Shown here: positions 1 to 9,064 of the stretch, piece by piece
How positions within the stretch are numbered: the first letter of the stretch is position 1
Layout: every line of letters begins with the position of its first letter
Made by a program: the position numbers and the translations under genes
Source: Candidatus Polarisedimenticolia bacterium
GTDB lineage: Bacteria > Acidobacteriota > Polarisedimenticolia > Gp22-AA2 > AA152
Direction of reading: 5' to 3'
Assembly (NCBI GenBank): GCA_036004685.1
Contig: DASYRE010000048.1
Span: 55,630-119,629 of the forward strand
Length of the DNA: 64,000 bases
The notes under the pieces: model-generated
What the model saw: only the letters and a program-made list of their open reading frames with translations
Told to the model about the DNA's origin: nothing
Database searches by the model: none

Positions 1-2
1 TG

Positions 3-1655
3 GATCGAATCCGTGAAGTCGCCCCGGACCATCCCGCGCTGGAGGCGCTTCGCGAGAAGGTCAACGCCGGTCTCGGGATCGGGGCCTCCGGAGGGCCGGA
101 CGAGATGGCCGGCTCGGTTCCCACCCTGGACGAGCTGGAGAAGGTGGTCGAGCTGGAATCCGACTCGGAGGCGGACGCCGGAGAGGAGCAATTCGCCGAG
201 CTCGACGCGGAGCTCGCCTCGGGAGCCGACGAGCCTGAAATCGGCGATGAAAGCCAGGACGCGGCCTATTCGGGAAAGAGCGTCATCCAGGAGATGCGCG
301 GCGAGCCTCCCGGCAAGGAAGTCGACGAGGATTTCCTCAGCGAGCATCTCACCGAGGCCGAAGTCTTTCTGAAGTATGGCCTCGCGGAAAAGGCCCGGGA
401 GCAGCTCCAAGCCATCCTCGATCGGTATCCCGAGCATGTCCCCTCCTTGAAGAAGATGAAGAACATCTACGCGGAGGACGGAAGAAAATCGGATGCCGCC
501 GGGATCTGCCGGAGAATCGCGGAAGTCCATCGAGCGCGTGGCGAAGAGGAAGCGGCGCGTGAGGCGGAGGAGCAGGCGCGGGAGCTCGATCCGGCGGGCG
601 CCGCCCCGGGGCGCGCGGCGCCGGCTCCGGCTCCGGCGAAGGCGGCCGCTCCCTCCCCGGCCCCGGAGCGCGGGATGGATATGGATCTGGAGCTGCCGGA
701 TCCGGAAGCGGGCATTCCGCGGGCGACGGGGACGATCCCGGCCGCCAGGAAGGCAGGAGCCCCGGCGCTTCAAGTCAGCGAACCCGACGAACTCTCGATC
801 GAGCTGGACGACGAACCCGCCGAGGAGCCGGAGGAGCGGCCCTTCGGCCTCGATCCGGAGAAGGCGAGCCAGTTCGACTTCTACCTCGAGCAGAATCTCG
901 TGGAAGAGGCCGAAGAGGTTCTAAGGGCGATGGAGCGGACCGCGCCCGGAGATCCGGAGCTGATTCGCCGCCGGGCGCTTCTTGAGGACCGCCGGCCGGC
1001 GCCCGCTCCACCCCTCACCGCAAGCGGGGCGTCGGGGAATCTCGACCTGGACGTCGAGCGAGCCTTCGGCGGAACCCCCACGATTCCAGAGGACGCCTCC
1101 GAATCGGCAACCGACGGCACCGAGGAAGGCTTCTTCGATCTCGCGGCCGAGCTGAAGAGCCACATTCAAGGCCAGCCCGGCGACCTGGGCGGGGGCGAGA
1201 ATCCGCCGCCTCTTCGCGAGGAAGCCAGCATCGACGAGATCTTCAAGGCGTTTCGCAAGAAGGTGGATCAGCAAGTCGAGGAGGAGGATTACGAGACGCG
1301 CTACAACCTGGGAATCGCCTACAAGGAGATGGGCCTCCTCGACGAGGCGATCGGGGAGTTCCAATACGCCTCCCGGGATCCCAAGCTCTTTCTCGAGTGC
1401 TGCAGCATCCTGGGAATCTGCTTCAAGGAAAAAGGAATGACCGACCTGGCCATCAAGTGGTACCGCAAGGCCTTGGAGAGCACCGGCCACTCCGAGGACA
1501 AGTATCAGGGTCTCCGCTACGATCTCGGCGAGCTTTACGCCGAGAAGGGAGACTATTCCCACGCCCTCTCGTTCTTCTCCGAAGTGTACGGAATCAACTC
1601 CAATTACCGGGACGTCGCCCTGCGGATCCGGGAGCTGAGGAAAAGAGTCGGCTGA
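3..1655 (+). CDS. TPR-rich protein, 5' end outside window
   Basis: The reading frame is open from the first bases of the window, so the gene is truncated at its 5' end; 550 codons are visible before the TGA at 1653. The sequence has TPR-like helical repeats, long Ala/Pro-rich linkers near 600-760 and 990-1030, and very acidic stretches. The C-terminal 130 residues are the best TPR block (motifs such as YNLGIAYKEMG, then further repeats on receipt of 'EFQYASRD' and 'YRKAL'). Such proteins are normally scaffolds for protein-protein contacts, and the partner cannot be read from the sequence. The downstream Nudix gene follows after 19 bases and may share the transcript. No catalytic domain is visible. 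The Ala/Pro/Glu-rich composition makes homology-based naming unreliable. Confidence 0.85.
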   Translation, partial: DRIREVAPDHPALEALREKVNAGLGIGASGGPDEMAGSVPTLDELEKVVELESDSEADAGEEQFAELDAELASGADEPEIGDESQDAAYSGKSVIQEMRGEPPGKEVDEDFLSEHLTEAEVFLKYGLAEKAREQLQAILDRYPEHVPSLKKMKNIYAEDGRKSDAAGICRRIAEVHRARGEEEAAREAEEQARELDPAGAAPGRAAPAPAPAKAAAPSPAPERGMDMDLELPDPEAGIPRATGTIPAARKAGAPALQVSEPDELSIELDDEPAEEPEERPFGLDPEKASQFDFYLEQNLVEEAEEVLRAMERTAPGDPELIRRRALLEDRRPAPAPPLTASGASGNLDLDVERAFGGTPTIPEDASESATDGTEEGFFDLAAELKSHIQGQPGDLGGGENPPPLREEASIDEIFKAFRKKVDQQVEEEDYETRYNLGIAYKEMGLLDEAIGEFQYASRDPKLFLECCSILGICFKEKGMTDLAIKWYRKALESTGHSEDKYQGLRYDLGELYAEKGDYSHALSFFSEVYGINSNYRDVALRIRELRKRVG

Positions 1656-1674
1656 CGCGATCCGGAGGCGCCCC

Positions 1675-2367
1675 GTGCCGCGCGAAACGATCCCCCGCCG
1701 GGTAGTCGGTCTGCGAATCGTCCGGCGCCTTCCGCCTTCGGGACCGGGCTTCCTGTCGCTTTTCCGGGCGGTTCTGCGCAACGAATACGAAAGCGGCGAA
1801 TCCTCGGCGGCCTATCGTTACGAGATGGTCGAGAGACGGGGAATCGACAGCGTCGCGATCATGCCGTTCTTCAGGGGCGCGAGCCCGGTGCGGGTCCTCG
1901 TCAAGGCGGGATTCCGCCCGGCCCTTTTTCTGCGCGGATCGCGTCCGGCGCCCGGAGAGCCGGCTCGGAAGCGGTCCTGGACGGTGGAGGCGGTGGCGGG
2001 AAGCCTGGAGCCGGGGGAGACGAGCGTCGCCCAGATCCGGCGGCGCGCCGCTCGCGAGCTGCGCGAGGAGACCGGCTATCGGGTGCGGCCGGAGGATTTT
2101 CGCCCGCTGGGCGCCGGGTTCTTTCCCTCGCACGGCCAGTGCACCGAGAAGATCCACTTGTTCGCGGTCTGTCTGGACCACCGTGCGGCCTCGCTTCCGA
2201 AAGGGGACGGTTCGATCAACGAGGCAGAGACCTGGTCGCTCCTTCTGGGGGCCCGGGATCTGATCGCGCGCTGCCGCACCGGCGAGATCGAGGATCCGAA
2301 GCTCGAGATTGGGGTCGTCCGCCTCCTCGAGCATCTGCGCCGCCGCGGGCGGGGCGGATTGGCCTGA
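1675..2367 (+). CDS. Nudix hydrolase
   Basis: A 230-residue protein with a Nudix box at residues 109-135 (GSLEPGE, then RELREETGY). This box binds the divalent metal that hydrolyses nucleoside-diphosphate-linked substrates. The GTG start at 1675 has a good Shine-Dalgarno (GGAGG at 1663-1667, 7 bases away). The overall layout resembles ADP-sugar or ADP-ribose pyrophosphatases, but the substrate is not determined. The classical spacing is E-x7-RE; here eleven residues separate the Glu from RE, so the box carries a four-residue insertion. All the acidic ligands of the REL-EE half are present, so the enzyme is probably active. It follows the TPR gene closely and is followed by a long gene-free stretch. 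Confidence 0.88.
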   Translation: MPRETIPRRVVGLRIVRRLPPSGPGFLSLFRAVLRNEYESGESSAAYRYEMVERRGIDSVAIMPFFRGASPVRVLVKAGFRPALFLRGSRPAPGEPARKRSWTVEAVAGSLEPGETSVAQIRRRAARELREETGYRVRPEDFRPLGAGFFPSHGQCTEKIHLFAVCLDHRAASLPKGDGSINEAETWSLLLGARDLIARCRTGEIEDPKLEIGVVRLLEHLRRRGRGGLA

Positions 2368-2610
2368 ACCGGGACAAAGTGCGCCAAAATGGGAACAGGC
2401 GCGAGCCAGGATGGCGGCCCGGGCCGAGTGACGACCGGCTCGAGCTGATGCCGTATTTGATACGCCGCGAGGAACTTAGGATTCTCACGAGTCTCCGGCT
2501 TTCGCTCTGGCAGCCATCTTGCTTGGAAGAGAGACAATCACGGAGAAGCGCCGAGCCCGTGAGCAGAGAACCAGGCGCGGCGATTCTTCGTAGCAAAGTG
2601 TGAGTGAGTA

Positions 2611-2706
2611 GGCAGCCGGTGCAGGTTCGTCGATCCACGAAACAACCTGCCCTCCATAACCCCCCCACCTCAACGAGAGAGAGCAAAATTGCCCGCACCG
2701 GCTGCC
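2611..2706. repeat. Nested inverted repeat, possible structured RNA
   Basis: GGCAGCCGGTGC (2611-2622) is exactly complementary to GCACCGGCTGCC (2695-2706). Directly inside it, AGGTT (2623-2627) pairs with AACCT (2644-2648), and CGT (2628-2630) with ACG (2637-2639). The fold would be a long stem stacked on a hairpin, with a C-rich, A-rich single-stranded side. There is no T tract after it, so it is not a simple terminator. It lies upstream of the proposed promoter of the next gene, so it is not part of that gene's leader unless another promoter lies further up. Confidence 0.45.
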
Positions 2707-2783
2707 GGGCATCCTTCCGCCCGCCCGCGCCGCGATCGTCTTCTGCGGCACGAATCGTCCCGCCGCCGCCGTCCGATCGGTCC

Positions 2784-2811
2784 TTGACAGTGCCGAACGC
2801 CATCTGATACT
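2784..2811 (+). promoter_or_regulatory. Sigma-70-type promoter for aldehyde dehydrogenase
   Basis: TTGACA (2784-2789), 16-base spacer, GATACT (2806-2811). The start codon of the aldehyde dehydrogenase lies about 67 bases after the expected transcription start. Confidence 0.6.
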
Positions 2812-2884
2812 GTGTGCTCCCAATTGCCATAAAACAAACGAGATACTTACTCGTGCCGGGGGCGGCGCGTAAGCAGAGGGAATC

Positions 2885-4375
2885 ATGGCCGAAGCCAAGA
2901 CATATCGAAACTTCATCAACGGGGAATGGGTCGCCTCCAGTTCGGGGAAAGTATTCGAGAACCGGAACCCCGCCGATCATTCCGAGATCGTCGGCTGCTT
3001 CCAGGACAGCTCGCGAGAAGACGTCGACCAGGCCGTCGCCGCCGCCCGCGAGGCCTATCGGAAGTGGCGTCTGACGCCGGCTCCCAAGCGCGCCGAATAC
3101 GTCTACAAAGTCGGGGAGATCCTGGTTCGCCGCAAAGAAGAGTACGCGCGCGAGATGACGCGTGAGATGGGCAAGATTCTCAAGGAGACCCGCGGCGACG
3201 TGCAGGAGGGGATCGACATCTCGTACTACACGGCGGGCGAAGGGCGTCGCATGTTCGGCCGGACGGTTCCTTCGGAGCTGCCGAACAAGTACGCCATGTC
3301 CTTACGCATGCCGGTGGGAATCTGCTCGCTGATCACGCCGTGGAATTTCCCGATGGCGATCCCATCGTGGAAGCTGATGCCCGCCCTGGTCTGCGGGAAC
3401 ACGGTGGTCCTGAAGCCCGCCTCCGACACGCCGCTGAGCGCCTATCACCTCGTCAAGGTCTGCCAGGAAGCGGGGATTCCGCGCGGCGTCGTGAATCTCG
3501 TCACCGGATCGGGGCGCAACGTCGGCACGCCGCTTCTCGAGCATCCGCACGTCGATCTCGTGTCGTTCACCGGATCCACGGAAACCGGGGGCCAGGTCGG
3601 CGAGACCGCCGCCCGTCTGTTCAAGCGATGCTCCCTGGAGATGGGAGGGAAGAACGCGATCATCGTCATGGACGATGCGCGTCTCGATCTGGCGCTGGAC
3701 GGGGTGCTCTGGGGCGCGTTCGGCACGGCGGGGCAGCGGTGCACCGCCACGAGCCGGGTGGTCGTCCACAAGAAGGTCTATGACGAGTTCATGGAGAAGC
3801 TCGTCGAGCGGGCGAAGAATCTGAAAGTCGGGGACGGCCTCGACGAGACCGTGGAGATGGGGCCGGTCATCAACGAGGCCGCGGTCAAGAAGATCACCGA
3901 CTACGTCCAGATCGGAAGAGACGAAGGGGCCACCCTGACGTGCGGCGGCGTGCGTCTCACCAAGGCGGAGCTGGGGCGCGGGTTTTTCTTCTCGCCGACC
4001 ATCTTCGGCGACGTCAACCCCGGAATGCGCCTGGCCCAGGAGGAGATATTCGGCCCCATCCTTTCGGTGATTCCCTGCGACGGTCTCGATCAGGCGATCG
4101 AGATCGTCAACGGCGTCAAGTACGGCTTGTCGTCGGCCATCTACACACAGGACGTGAACCGGGCCTTCGTGGCGATGCGGGATCTCTTCACGGGGATCTT
4201 CTACGTCAATTCCTCCACGATCGGCGCCGAAGTCCAGCTGCCCTTCGGAGGCACGAAGCAGACCGGCAACGGCCATCGGGAGGCGGCGGACACGGCGCTG
4301 GACATCTTTTCGGAGTGGAAGGCCGTCTACGTCGATTTCAGCGGCAAGCTGCAGAAAGCGCAAATCGACAGCTGA
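2885..4375 (+). CDS. NAD(P)+-dependent aldehyde dehydrogenase
   Basis: A 496-residue soluble enzyme of the ALDH superfamily, oxidising an aldehyde to a carboxylate with NAD(P)+. Visible landmarks are the TPWNFP segment near 150-160, the Rossmann motif FTGSTE, the general base Glu252 in LEMGGKN and the nucleophile Cys286 in GQRCTA. GQRCT is typical of the ALDH7 / semialdehyde branch, so an amino-acid-derived semialdehyde is a reasonable substrate guess, but this is inference. The gene has its own promoter and is followed 41 bases later by an alanine dehydrogenase, which fits a role in amino acid catabolism. Full length for the family; nothing appears broken. Confidence 0.93.
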   Translation: MAEAKTYRNFINGEWVASSSGKVFENRNPADHSEIVGCFQDSSREDVDQAVAAAREAYRKWRLTPAPKRAEYVYKVGEILVRRKEEYAREMTREMGKILKETRGDVQEGIDISYYTAGEGRRMFGRTVPSELPNKYAMSLRMPVGICSLITPWNFPMAIPSWKLMPALVCGNTVVLKPASDTPLSAYHLVKVCQEAGIPRGVVNLVTGSGRNVGTPLLEHPHVDLVSFTGSTETGGQVGETAARLFKRCSLEMGGKNAIIVMDDARLDLALDGVLWGAFGTAGQRCTATSRVVVHKKVYDEFMEKLVERAKNLKVGDGLDETVEMGPVINEAAVKKITDYVQIGRDEGATLTCGGVRLTKAELGRGFFFSPTIFGDVNPGMRLAQEEIFGPILSVIPCDGLDQAIEIVNGVKYGLSSAIYTQDVNRAFVAMRDLFTGIFYVNSSTIGAEVQLPFGGTKQTGNGHREAADTALDIFSEWKAVYVDFSGKLQKAQIDS

Positions 4376-4416
4376 TTCGCGGACCGGGGTTTTCCTCCCT
4401 CGAGCGTGGGGCCTCG

Positions 4417-5532
4417 ATGATTCTCGGCGTTCCGAAGGAAGTCAAAGACAAGGAATTCCGCGTCAGCATGGTTCCGGCCGGCGTCAAGAGCCTCACCGAC
4501 TCCGGTCATCCGGTTTTGATCCAGAAGTCGGCGGGTCTCGGGAGCGGCATCTCGGACGAGGAGTATGCGGCCGCGGGGGGCACGCTGGTCGACGACGCCG
4601 AGTCGGTCTTCGCGCGCTCCGAGATGATCGTCAAGGTCAAGGAGCCGCAGCCCGCCGAGATCGCGCGGCTGCGGCGCGGTCAGATCCTCTTCACCTATCT
4701 TCACCTCGCTCCCGACCGGGCCCAGACTTTGGGCCTGCTGCAGGCCGGGGTCACGGCGCTCGCCTACGAGACGATCGAAGAGGCGGACGGATCCCTTCCG
4801 CTGCTCACGCCGATGAGCGAGGTGGCCGGCCGGATGTCGATCCAGGTCGGAACCCACTATCTCCAGCGCACGCAGGGAGGCCTCGGGATCCTGCTGGGAG
4901 GCGTCCCGGGCGTCCTTCCGGGGCAGGTCGTCATCATCGGCGGCGGCACGGTGGGCACCAACGCCGCGAAGCTGGCGCTAGGCCTCGGAGCCCGCGTCAC
5001 GGTCCTCGAGCGCTCCGCCGACCGGATGCGCTATCTCGACGACATCTTCGGGGGGCGGGTCGAGACGTTGATGTCGAATTCCTACTACCTCGCCGAGTCG
5101 GTGGCCCGCGCCGACCTGCTGATCGGGGCGGTGCTCATCGCCGGCGCCTCCGCTCCGAAGCTCGTGAAACGCTCCATGGTCGCGACGATGAAGCGGGGCG
5201 CGGTGATCGTCGACGTGGCGGTCGATCAGGGGGGATGCATCGAGACGACCCATCCCACCACCCACAGCGAGCCGATCTTCGAGATCGACGGCGTCGTTCA
5301 CTATTGCGTCGCCAACATGCCGGGCGCCGTGCCCCGGACCTCGACCTACGCGCTCACCAACGTGACCCTTCCCTATATCTTCCGGGTAGCCCAGCACGGT
5401 CTCAAGGAAGCCCTTCGCAACGACTCGGCCCTGGCCCTCGGCCTGAACGTTCACGAAGGAAGGGTCGTGCACCCGGCGGTCGCCGAATCGCAGGGACTGC
5501 CCAGCGTGGCGCGCGAGACGATCCTGGCATGA
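4417..5532 (+). CDS. ald: Alanine dehydrogenase
   Basis: A 371-residue protein, exactly the usual length of NAD-dependent alanine dehydrogenase (L-alanine + NAD+ + H2O to pyruvate + NH4+ + NADH). It begins MILGVPKE, has the catalytic lysine region KVKEPQ, the histidine in TYLHLAPD and the NAD-binding loop IGGGTVG near residues 170-180. The ATG at 4417 is chosen because this is the conserved N terminus; the frame is open far upstream but over the 3' end of the ALDH gene. Its stop codon overlaps the ATG of the next gene (ATGA), so translation is probably coupled to the lipM-like gene. Together with the ALDH it suggests amino acid degradation. Confidence 0.95.
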   Translation: MILGVPKEVKDKEFRVSMVPAGVKSLTDSGHPVLIQKSAGLGSGISDEEYAAAGGTLVDDAESVFARSEMIVKVKEPQPAEIARLRRGQILFTYLHLAPDRAQTLGLLQAGVTALAYETIEEADGSLPLLTPMSEVAGRMSIQVGTHYLQRTQGGLGILLGGVPGVLPGQVVIIGGGTVGTNAAKLALGLGARVTVLERSADRMRYLDDIFGGRVETLMSNSYYLAESVARADLLIGAVLIAGASAPKLVKRSMVATMKRGAVIVDVAVDQGGCIETTHPTTHSEPIFEIDGVVHYCVANMPGAVPRTSTYALTNVTLPYIFRVAQHGLKEALRNDSALALGLNVHEGRVVHPAVAESQGLPSVARETILA

Positions 5533-6365
5533 CCCAGCCCGCCCCGTCCTGGCGCTTGCTGATCGATTCGCCGCAGGACGGCTTCCGCAACATGGCTCTC
5601 GACGAAGCGCTCCTCGAGACCTGCCGGCAGGGAGCCTACCCTCCGGGCGCCTTTCCCGCGCTCCGCCTCTACGGATGGAGCGTCCCGACTCTTTCGCTGG
5701 GCCGGTTCCAGGACTCTCTCCGAGCCGTGGATCAGGGTTTCTGCCGGGAGCACGACATTCCCCTCGTCCGCCGTCCCACCGGCGGCGCGGCGGTGCTCCA
5801 CGATCGCGAGGTGACGTATTGCCTGGTCGGGCCGACTCAAGAGCCTCCCTTCGCCGGGTCGCTCCTGGAATCGTACCGATTGATCGCCGCGGGCATCGCC
5901 TCGGCGCTCAGGCTTCTTGGGATCGAGCCCGATCCTCAGGTCCCCGCCCCCGCTCTTCCACGCCATCTCCGGCAGGACCAGTGTTTCGCGCGCGCCTCCA
6001 GCTATGAGATCACGATCGGGGGCCGCAAGGTCGTCGGATCGGCCCAGGTGCGGCGCAAAGGAGCTTCACTGCAGCACGGCTCCCTGCTCCTCGACGCCAA
6101 CGAGGATCTGTTCGACGAGGCGACCGGGGGGCAGCGGGGGGAGCGGCGAGGCTGGACCACGCTGGGGATTCTCGCCGGCCGGCGAGTCGGGTTCGAGGAG
6201 GCGGCCCTGTCGCTGGCCCGGGGATTGGGCGAGTCTTTCGGGGTGCGCTGGGAGATCTCGGAGGCGACGGGCGGCGAGGAGCGCCTGGCGGAAAAGCTCC
6301 GGGCGCGGAAGTACCTCAACGCCCACTGGACGGCGCGCGGGATCTCGGCCTTCAGTCGTATTTGA
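5529..6365 (+). CDS. lipM: LipM-like octanoyltransferase / lipoate-protein ligase family
   Basis: A 278-residue BPL/LPL-family protein. The sequence RRPTGGAAVLH (81-91) is the lipoate/octanoyl-binding loop. Residues 152-177 contain QCFARASSYE and GSAQVRRKG. A cysteine at 152 in this context is the acyl-accepting nucleophile of LipM (Bacillus LipM uses Cys150). LipM transfers octanoyl from ACP to a lipoyl domain, after which LipA inserts sulfur. LplA-type ligases lack this Cys-containing segment, so LipM is preferred. The ATG overlaps the ald stop by four bases. The gene runs tail to tail into the PBP1A gene; the two coding regions overlap by 14 bases. Confidence 0.88.
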   Translation: MTQPAPSWRLLIDSPQDGFRNMALDEALLETCRQGAYPPGAFPALRLYGWSVPTLSLGRFQDSLRAVDQGFCREHDIPLVRRPTGGAAVLHDREVTYCLVGPTQEPPFAGSLLESYRLIAAGIASALRLLGIEPDPQVPAPALPRHLRQDQCFARASSYEITIGGRKVVGSAQVRRKGASLQHGSLLLDANEDLFDEATGGQRGERRGWTTLGILAGRRVGFEEAALSLARGLGESFGVRWEISEATGGEERLAEKLRARKYLNAHWTARGISAFSRI

Positions 6366-9000
6366 TCAGGATCAAGGTCGCCTCCCGCCCGTCCTTCCCG
6401 ACGCGGGGCGGTCCGGTCGTTCCGGAAGCGCTCTCCTCACCCGCTTCGGGCCCTTCGGGTTTCCCTTCCAGGGCCTCGGTCAGCTCGCGCAAGTCCCGGC
6501 GTCCGATGTCCAGGGGGATGATCCGCTCGCCGCCCTCCTGACGCAAGACGAGGGACCTCTGGTCCTCCGACAACGACAGCTCTCCGCTGCCCTGCTGCAA
6601 CAGGCGGCGCAGCCCGTCGGCGTCGATCCGGAGCTCCTGCCGGCGGTTGAATTGATAGCGCTGCAGGTAATAAGGAAGGGAGATGCGGAAGTGCTCCGCC
6701 TCGGAGCATTGCGCCGTGGGCTCCGTGCCGCGCAGGAACGCCTCCAGGATGATCGGCTGGCAGTCGGTCTCGACGCTCGCCTTCAATCCCGTCTTCCGGT
6801 CGACGGGGACGAAGCTGATGCTGGAGGGCCGCGCGAATTTCTCCACGGGACGGCCCTTCAGGGCGTTCTGCATGAAATCGATCCAGATCGGAAGCGCCAC
6901 GTGGGCGCCGGTCTCGTCCACCCCGAGGCTCTTGCGTTGATCGAAGCCCACCCAGACTCCGACCGCCAGGCTGGGCGTGAACCCCACGAACCAGGCGTCG
7001 GCCAGATCGTCGGTCGTTCCGGTCTTCCCGCCGATGGGCCGGTTCAGCACCCGGGCGGCCGATCCCGTCCCCGTCTCGGTGACCCCTTCCAGGGCGTAGG
7101 CCATGAGGTAGGCGATGTCGGGCTTCAGCACTTCCTGAACTTGCGGGTGGGCTTCCTCGCGCTGCTTTCCTTCGCGATCCATGACCTTGCGGATCATGTG
7201 GGGCTCGACCCGGATTCCCTGATTCGGCAGAACCGAATAGGCGGACACGATGTCCCAAAGCGAGACTTCGGAGGCCCCCAGGGCGAGCGACGGATACGGG
7301 CTGAGGTGGCTGCTGATCCCCATCTTGGCGGCGAGGTCGATGGTCTTCCGGTAGCCGACCTGGTTGATTAGCTTGACCGAGACGATGTTCCGGCTCTCTT
7401 CCAGGGCGGTCCGCAGGGTCATCGCGCCGTAATACTGGCGCGTGTAGTTCTCCGGCTGATACTCGACGTTGGTCCGGCTGTCGAGGAAAACGGTCGGCTC
7501 GTCGAACAGGCTGTCGGCCAGGGTGTAGCCGCTGTCCAGGGCCGTGAGATAGACGAACGGCTTGAACGCCGAGCCCGGCTGCCGCAGCGATTGAATCGCC
7601 CGGTCGAACTCGCTGCGCTCGAAATCGTAGCCGCCCACGAGTGCCTTGACTTCGCCCGTGGCCGGCTCCAGGGCGACCAGCGCCCCCTCGACCAGAGGAT
7701 CCTGATCCAGGGTCACCAGGAGACGCTTGTTCACCCGATCGACCTGCTCCACGGCGAAGAGCGTGACGTCGCCCGGATGGAGGATCGACGCCGGGGAAGC
7801 GGCCCGGGTCCACTTGATCTGCTCGGGGCCGAGCGCGGCCTGGTACTCTCCGAAACGGACGGTGGCCGTCTTTCGATCCACGCGCGTCACCAGCCCGTGA
7901 ATCAGCGAGCCGGGGCCCGGCTGCCGGACCCAATCGGGATGCTTGTAGGTTTCCTCGGTGGCGTTCTTGTCGCGGTAGACGTTGTCGCGGATCGGACGGA
8001 AGCCCTGCCGCTTGTCGACCGCGCGCAGTCCCCGGCTGATCGCCTCGTTGGCCGCTTTCTGGAGGACGGGATCGAGCGTCGTGTAGACTTCCAGCCCCTC
8101 CTGATACAGGGTCGACTCGCCGTAGACTCGATCCAGATAGCGGCGCACCTCCTCGACGAAATAAGGCGCCATCTCGCTGTCTTCACGGGGCTGGATGGGC
8201 TCGAACGTCTCCTTCTTGGCCGCGTCGGCCTGCTCCCGGGTCAGGTAGCGCTCCTCGACCATCCGGTCGAGCACCCGGTTGCGGCGCGCCAGCGCCAGCT
8301 TGCGGTTGCGCAGGGGCGAGTAGGCCTCGGGACGCTGCACCATGCCGGCCAGGAGAGCCGACTCCGACAGGGTCATCTCGCGGGCCGGCTTGCCGAAATA
8401 GAAGCGCGAGGCGGTCTCGACGCCGTAACGCCCGTGAGCGAGATAGATCTGATTGCAGTAGTAGACCAGGATCTCCTGCTTTGTGTACGCCTTCTCGATC
8501 TGCATCGCCAGGATCGCTTCCTGAATCTTCCGGCGGAACGTCTTGTCCGGCTTCAGGAAGAGCATCTTGGCGAGCTGCTGCGTCAAGGTGCTGCCCCCCT
8601 CCTTCTTCTTCAGGTGCGTGACGTCGGTGAACAGCGCCCGGGCGGTTCCCCACGGGTCGACCCCGAAGTGGCGATAGAAGCGGGTGTCCTCGGTGGCGAT
8701 GATGGCCTCGATGAATTGGCGCGGAATCCCCTTGAGGTCGACCAGGATCCGCTTCTCCCCGCCGAACTGATAGGCGGGGGAGCCGTCATCGGCGTAGAGG
8801 ACCGTGACGACGGGCGGCTTCCAGTTCTCCAGCCGGGTCACTTCCGGAATGTCGGTCGTCAGCAGGTAACCGGCGGCGGCGCCGGTTGCGCCGGCCAGGA
8901 GAAAGATGCCGATGACGATCAGGAGGCGTCGCGAAGGGAGTTTTCGGCGGGGCGGCGGCTGCCCAATTCCTTTACCTTCAGTGTTTTCCTCTGCTATCAT
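6352..9000 (-). CDS. mrcA: Penicillin-binding protein 1A (transglycosylase/transpeptidase)
   Basis: An 882-residue bifunctional class A PBP that polymerises and cross-links peptidoglycan at the periplasmic face of the inner membrane. In order: a short cytoplasmic tail rich in Lys/Arg/Pro, one transmembrane helix (about 25-47), a GT51 transglycosylase domain with the catalytic Glu104 in [10 protein letters not shown] and the GGSTLTQQ motif, then a transpeptidase domain with Ser477-x-x-Lys480 (GSAFKPF), an SxN motif (SRN) and Lys659-Thr-Gly. A charged C-terminal tail of about 120 residues follows. The start at 9000 is the only Met before the TM helix that makes sense; the frame remains open upstream only over uvrB's 5' region. 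Divergent from uvrB. Confidence 0.95.
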   Translation of the reverse strand: MIAEENTEGKGIGQPPPRRKLPSRRLLIVIGIFLLAGATGAAAGYLLTTDIPEVTRLENWKPPVVTVLYADDGSPAYQFGGEKRILVDLKGIPRQFIEAIIATEDTRFYRHFGVDPWGTARALFTDVTHLKKKEGGSTLTQQLAKMLFLKPDKTFRRKIQEAILAMQIEKAYTKQEILVYYCNQIYLAHGRYGVETASRFYFGKPAREMTLSESALLAGMVQRPEAYSPLRNRKLALARRNRVLDRMVEERYLTREQADAAKKETFEPIQPREDSEMAPYFVEEVRRYLDRVYGESTLYQEGLEVYTTLDPVLQKAANEAISRGLRAVDKRQGFRPIRDNVYRDKNATEETYKHPDWVRQPGPGSLIHGLVTRVDRKTATVRFGEYQAALGPEQIKWTRAASPASILHPGDVTLFAVEQVDRVNKRLLVTLDQDPLVEGALVALEPATGEVKALVGGYDFERSEFDRAIQSLRQPGSAFKPFVYLTALDSGYTLADSLFDEPTVFLDSRTNVEYQPENYTRQYYGAMTLRTALEESRNIVSVKLINQVGYRKTIDLAAKMGISSHLSPYPSLALGASEVSLWDIVSAYSVLPNQGIRVEPHMIRKVMDREGKQREEAHPQVQEVLKPDIAYLMAYALEGVTETGTGSAARVLNRPIGGKTGTTDDLADAWFVGFTPSLAVGVWVGFDQRKSLGVDETGAHVALPIWIDFMQNALKGRPVEKFARPSSISFVPVDRKTGLKASVETDCQPIILEAFLRGTEPTAQCSEAEHFRISLPYYLQRYQFNRRQELRIDADGLRRLLQQGSGELSLSEDQRSLVLRQEGGERIIPLDIGRRDLRELTEALEGKPEGPEAGEESASGTTGPPRVGKDGREATLILIKYD

Positions 9001-9007
9001 CGACGGG

Positions 9008-9035
9008 AGTATAACACAGCGCCCAGGCGAGACAA
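9008..9035 (-). promoter_or_regulatory. Extended -10 promoter of PBP1A gene
   Basis: On the minus strand: TTGTCT (9035-9030), 16-base spacer, TATACT (9013-9008) preceded by TG-T, an extended -10. The expected start of transcription is around 9001, immediately at the proposed ATG (9000), so the mRNA could be leaderless. Confidence 0.55.
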
Positions 9036-9064
9036 CTCGAGTCAGCCTCCTCCGGAGAGAGAGC

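Larger units (their letters stand above)
2368..2884. other. 517-base gene-free region
   Basis: I see no convincing coding frame here. Codon-like bias is absent, and the open frames that cross it are short and low quality. It contains a 12-bp inverted repeat with a nested hairpin (2611-2706) and a sigma-70-type promoter (2784-2811) for the aldehyde dehydrogenase gene. The rest shows no feature I can name. Confidence 0.6.
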
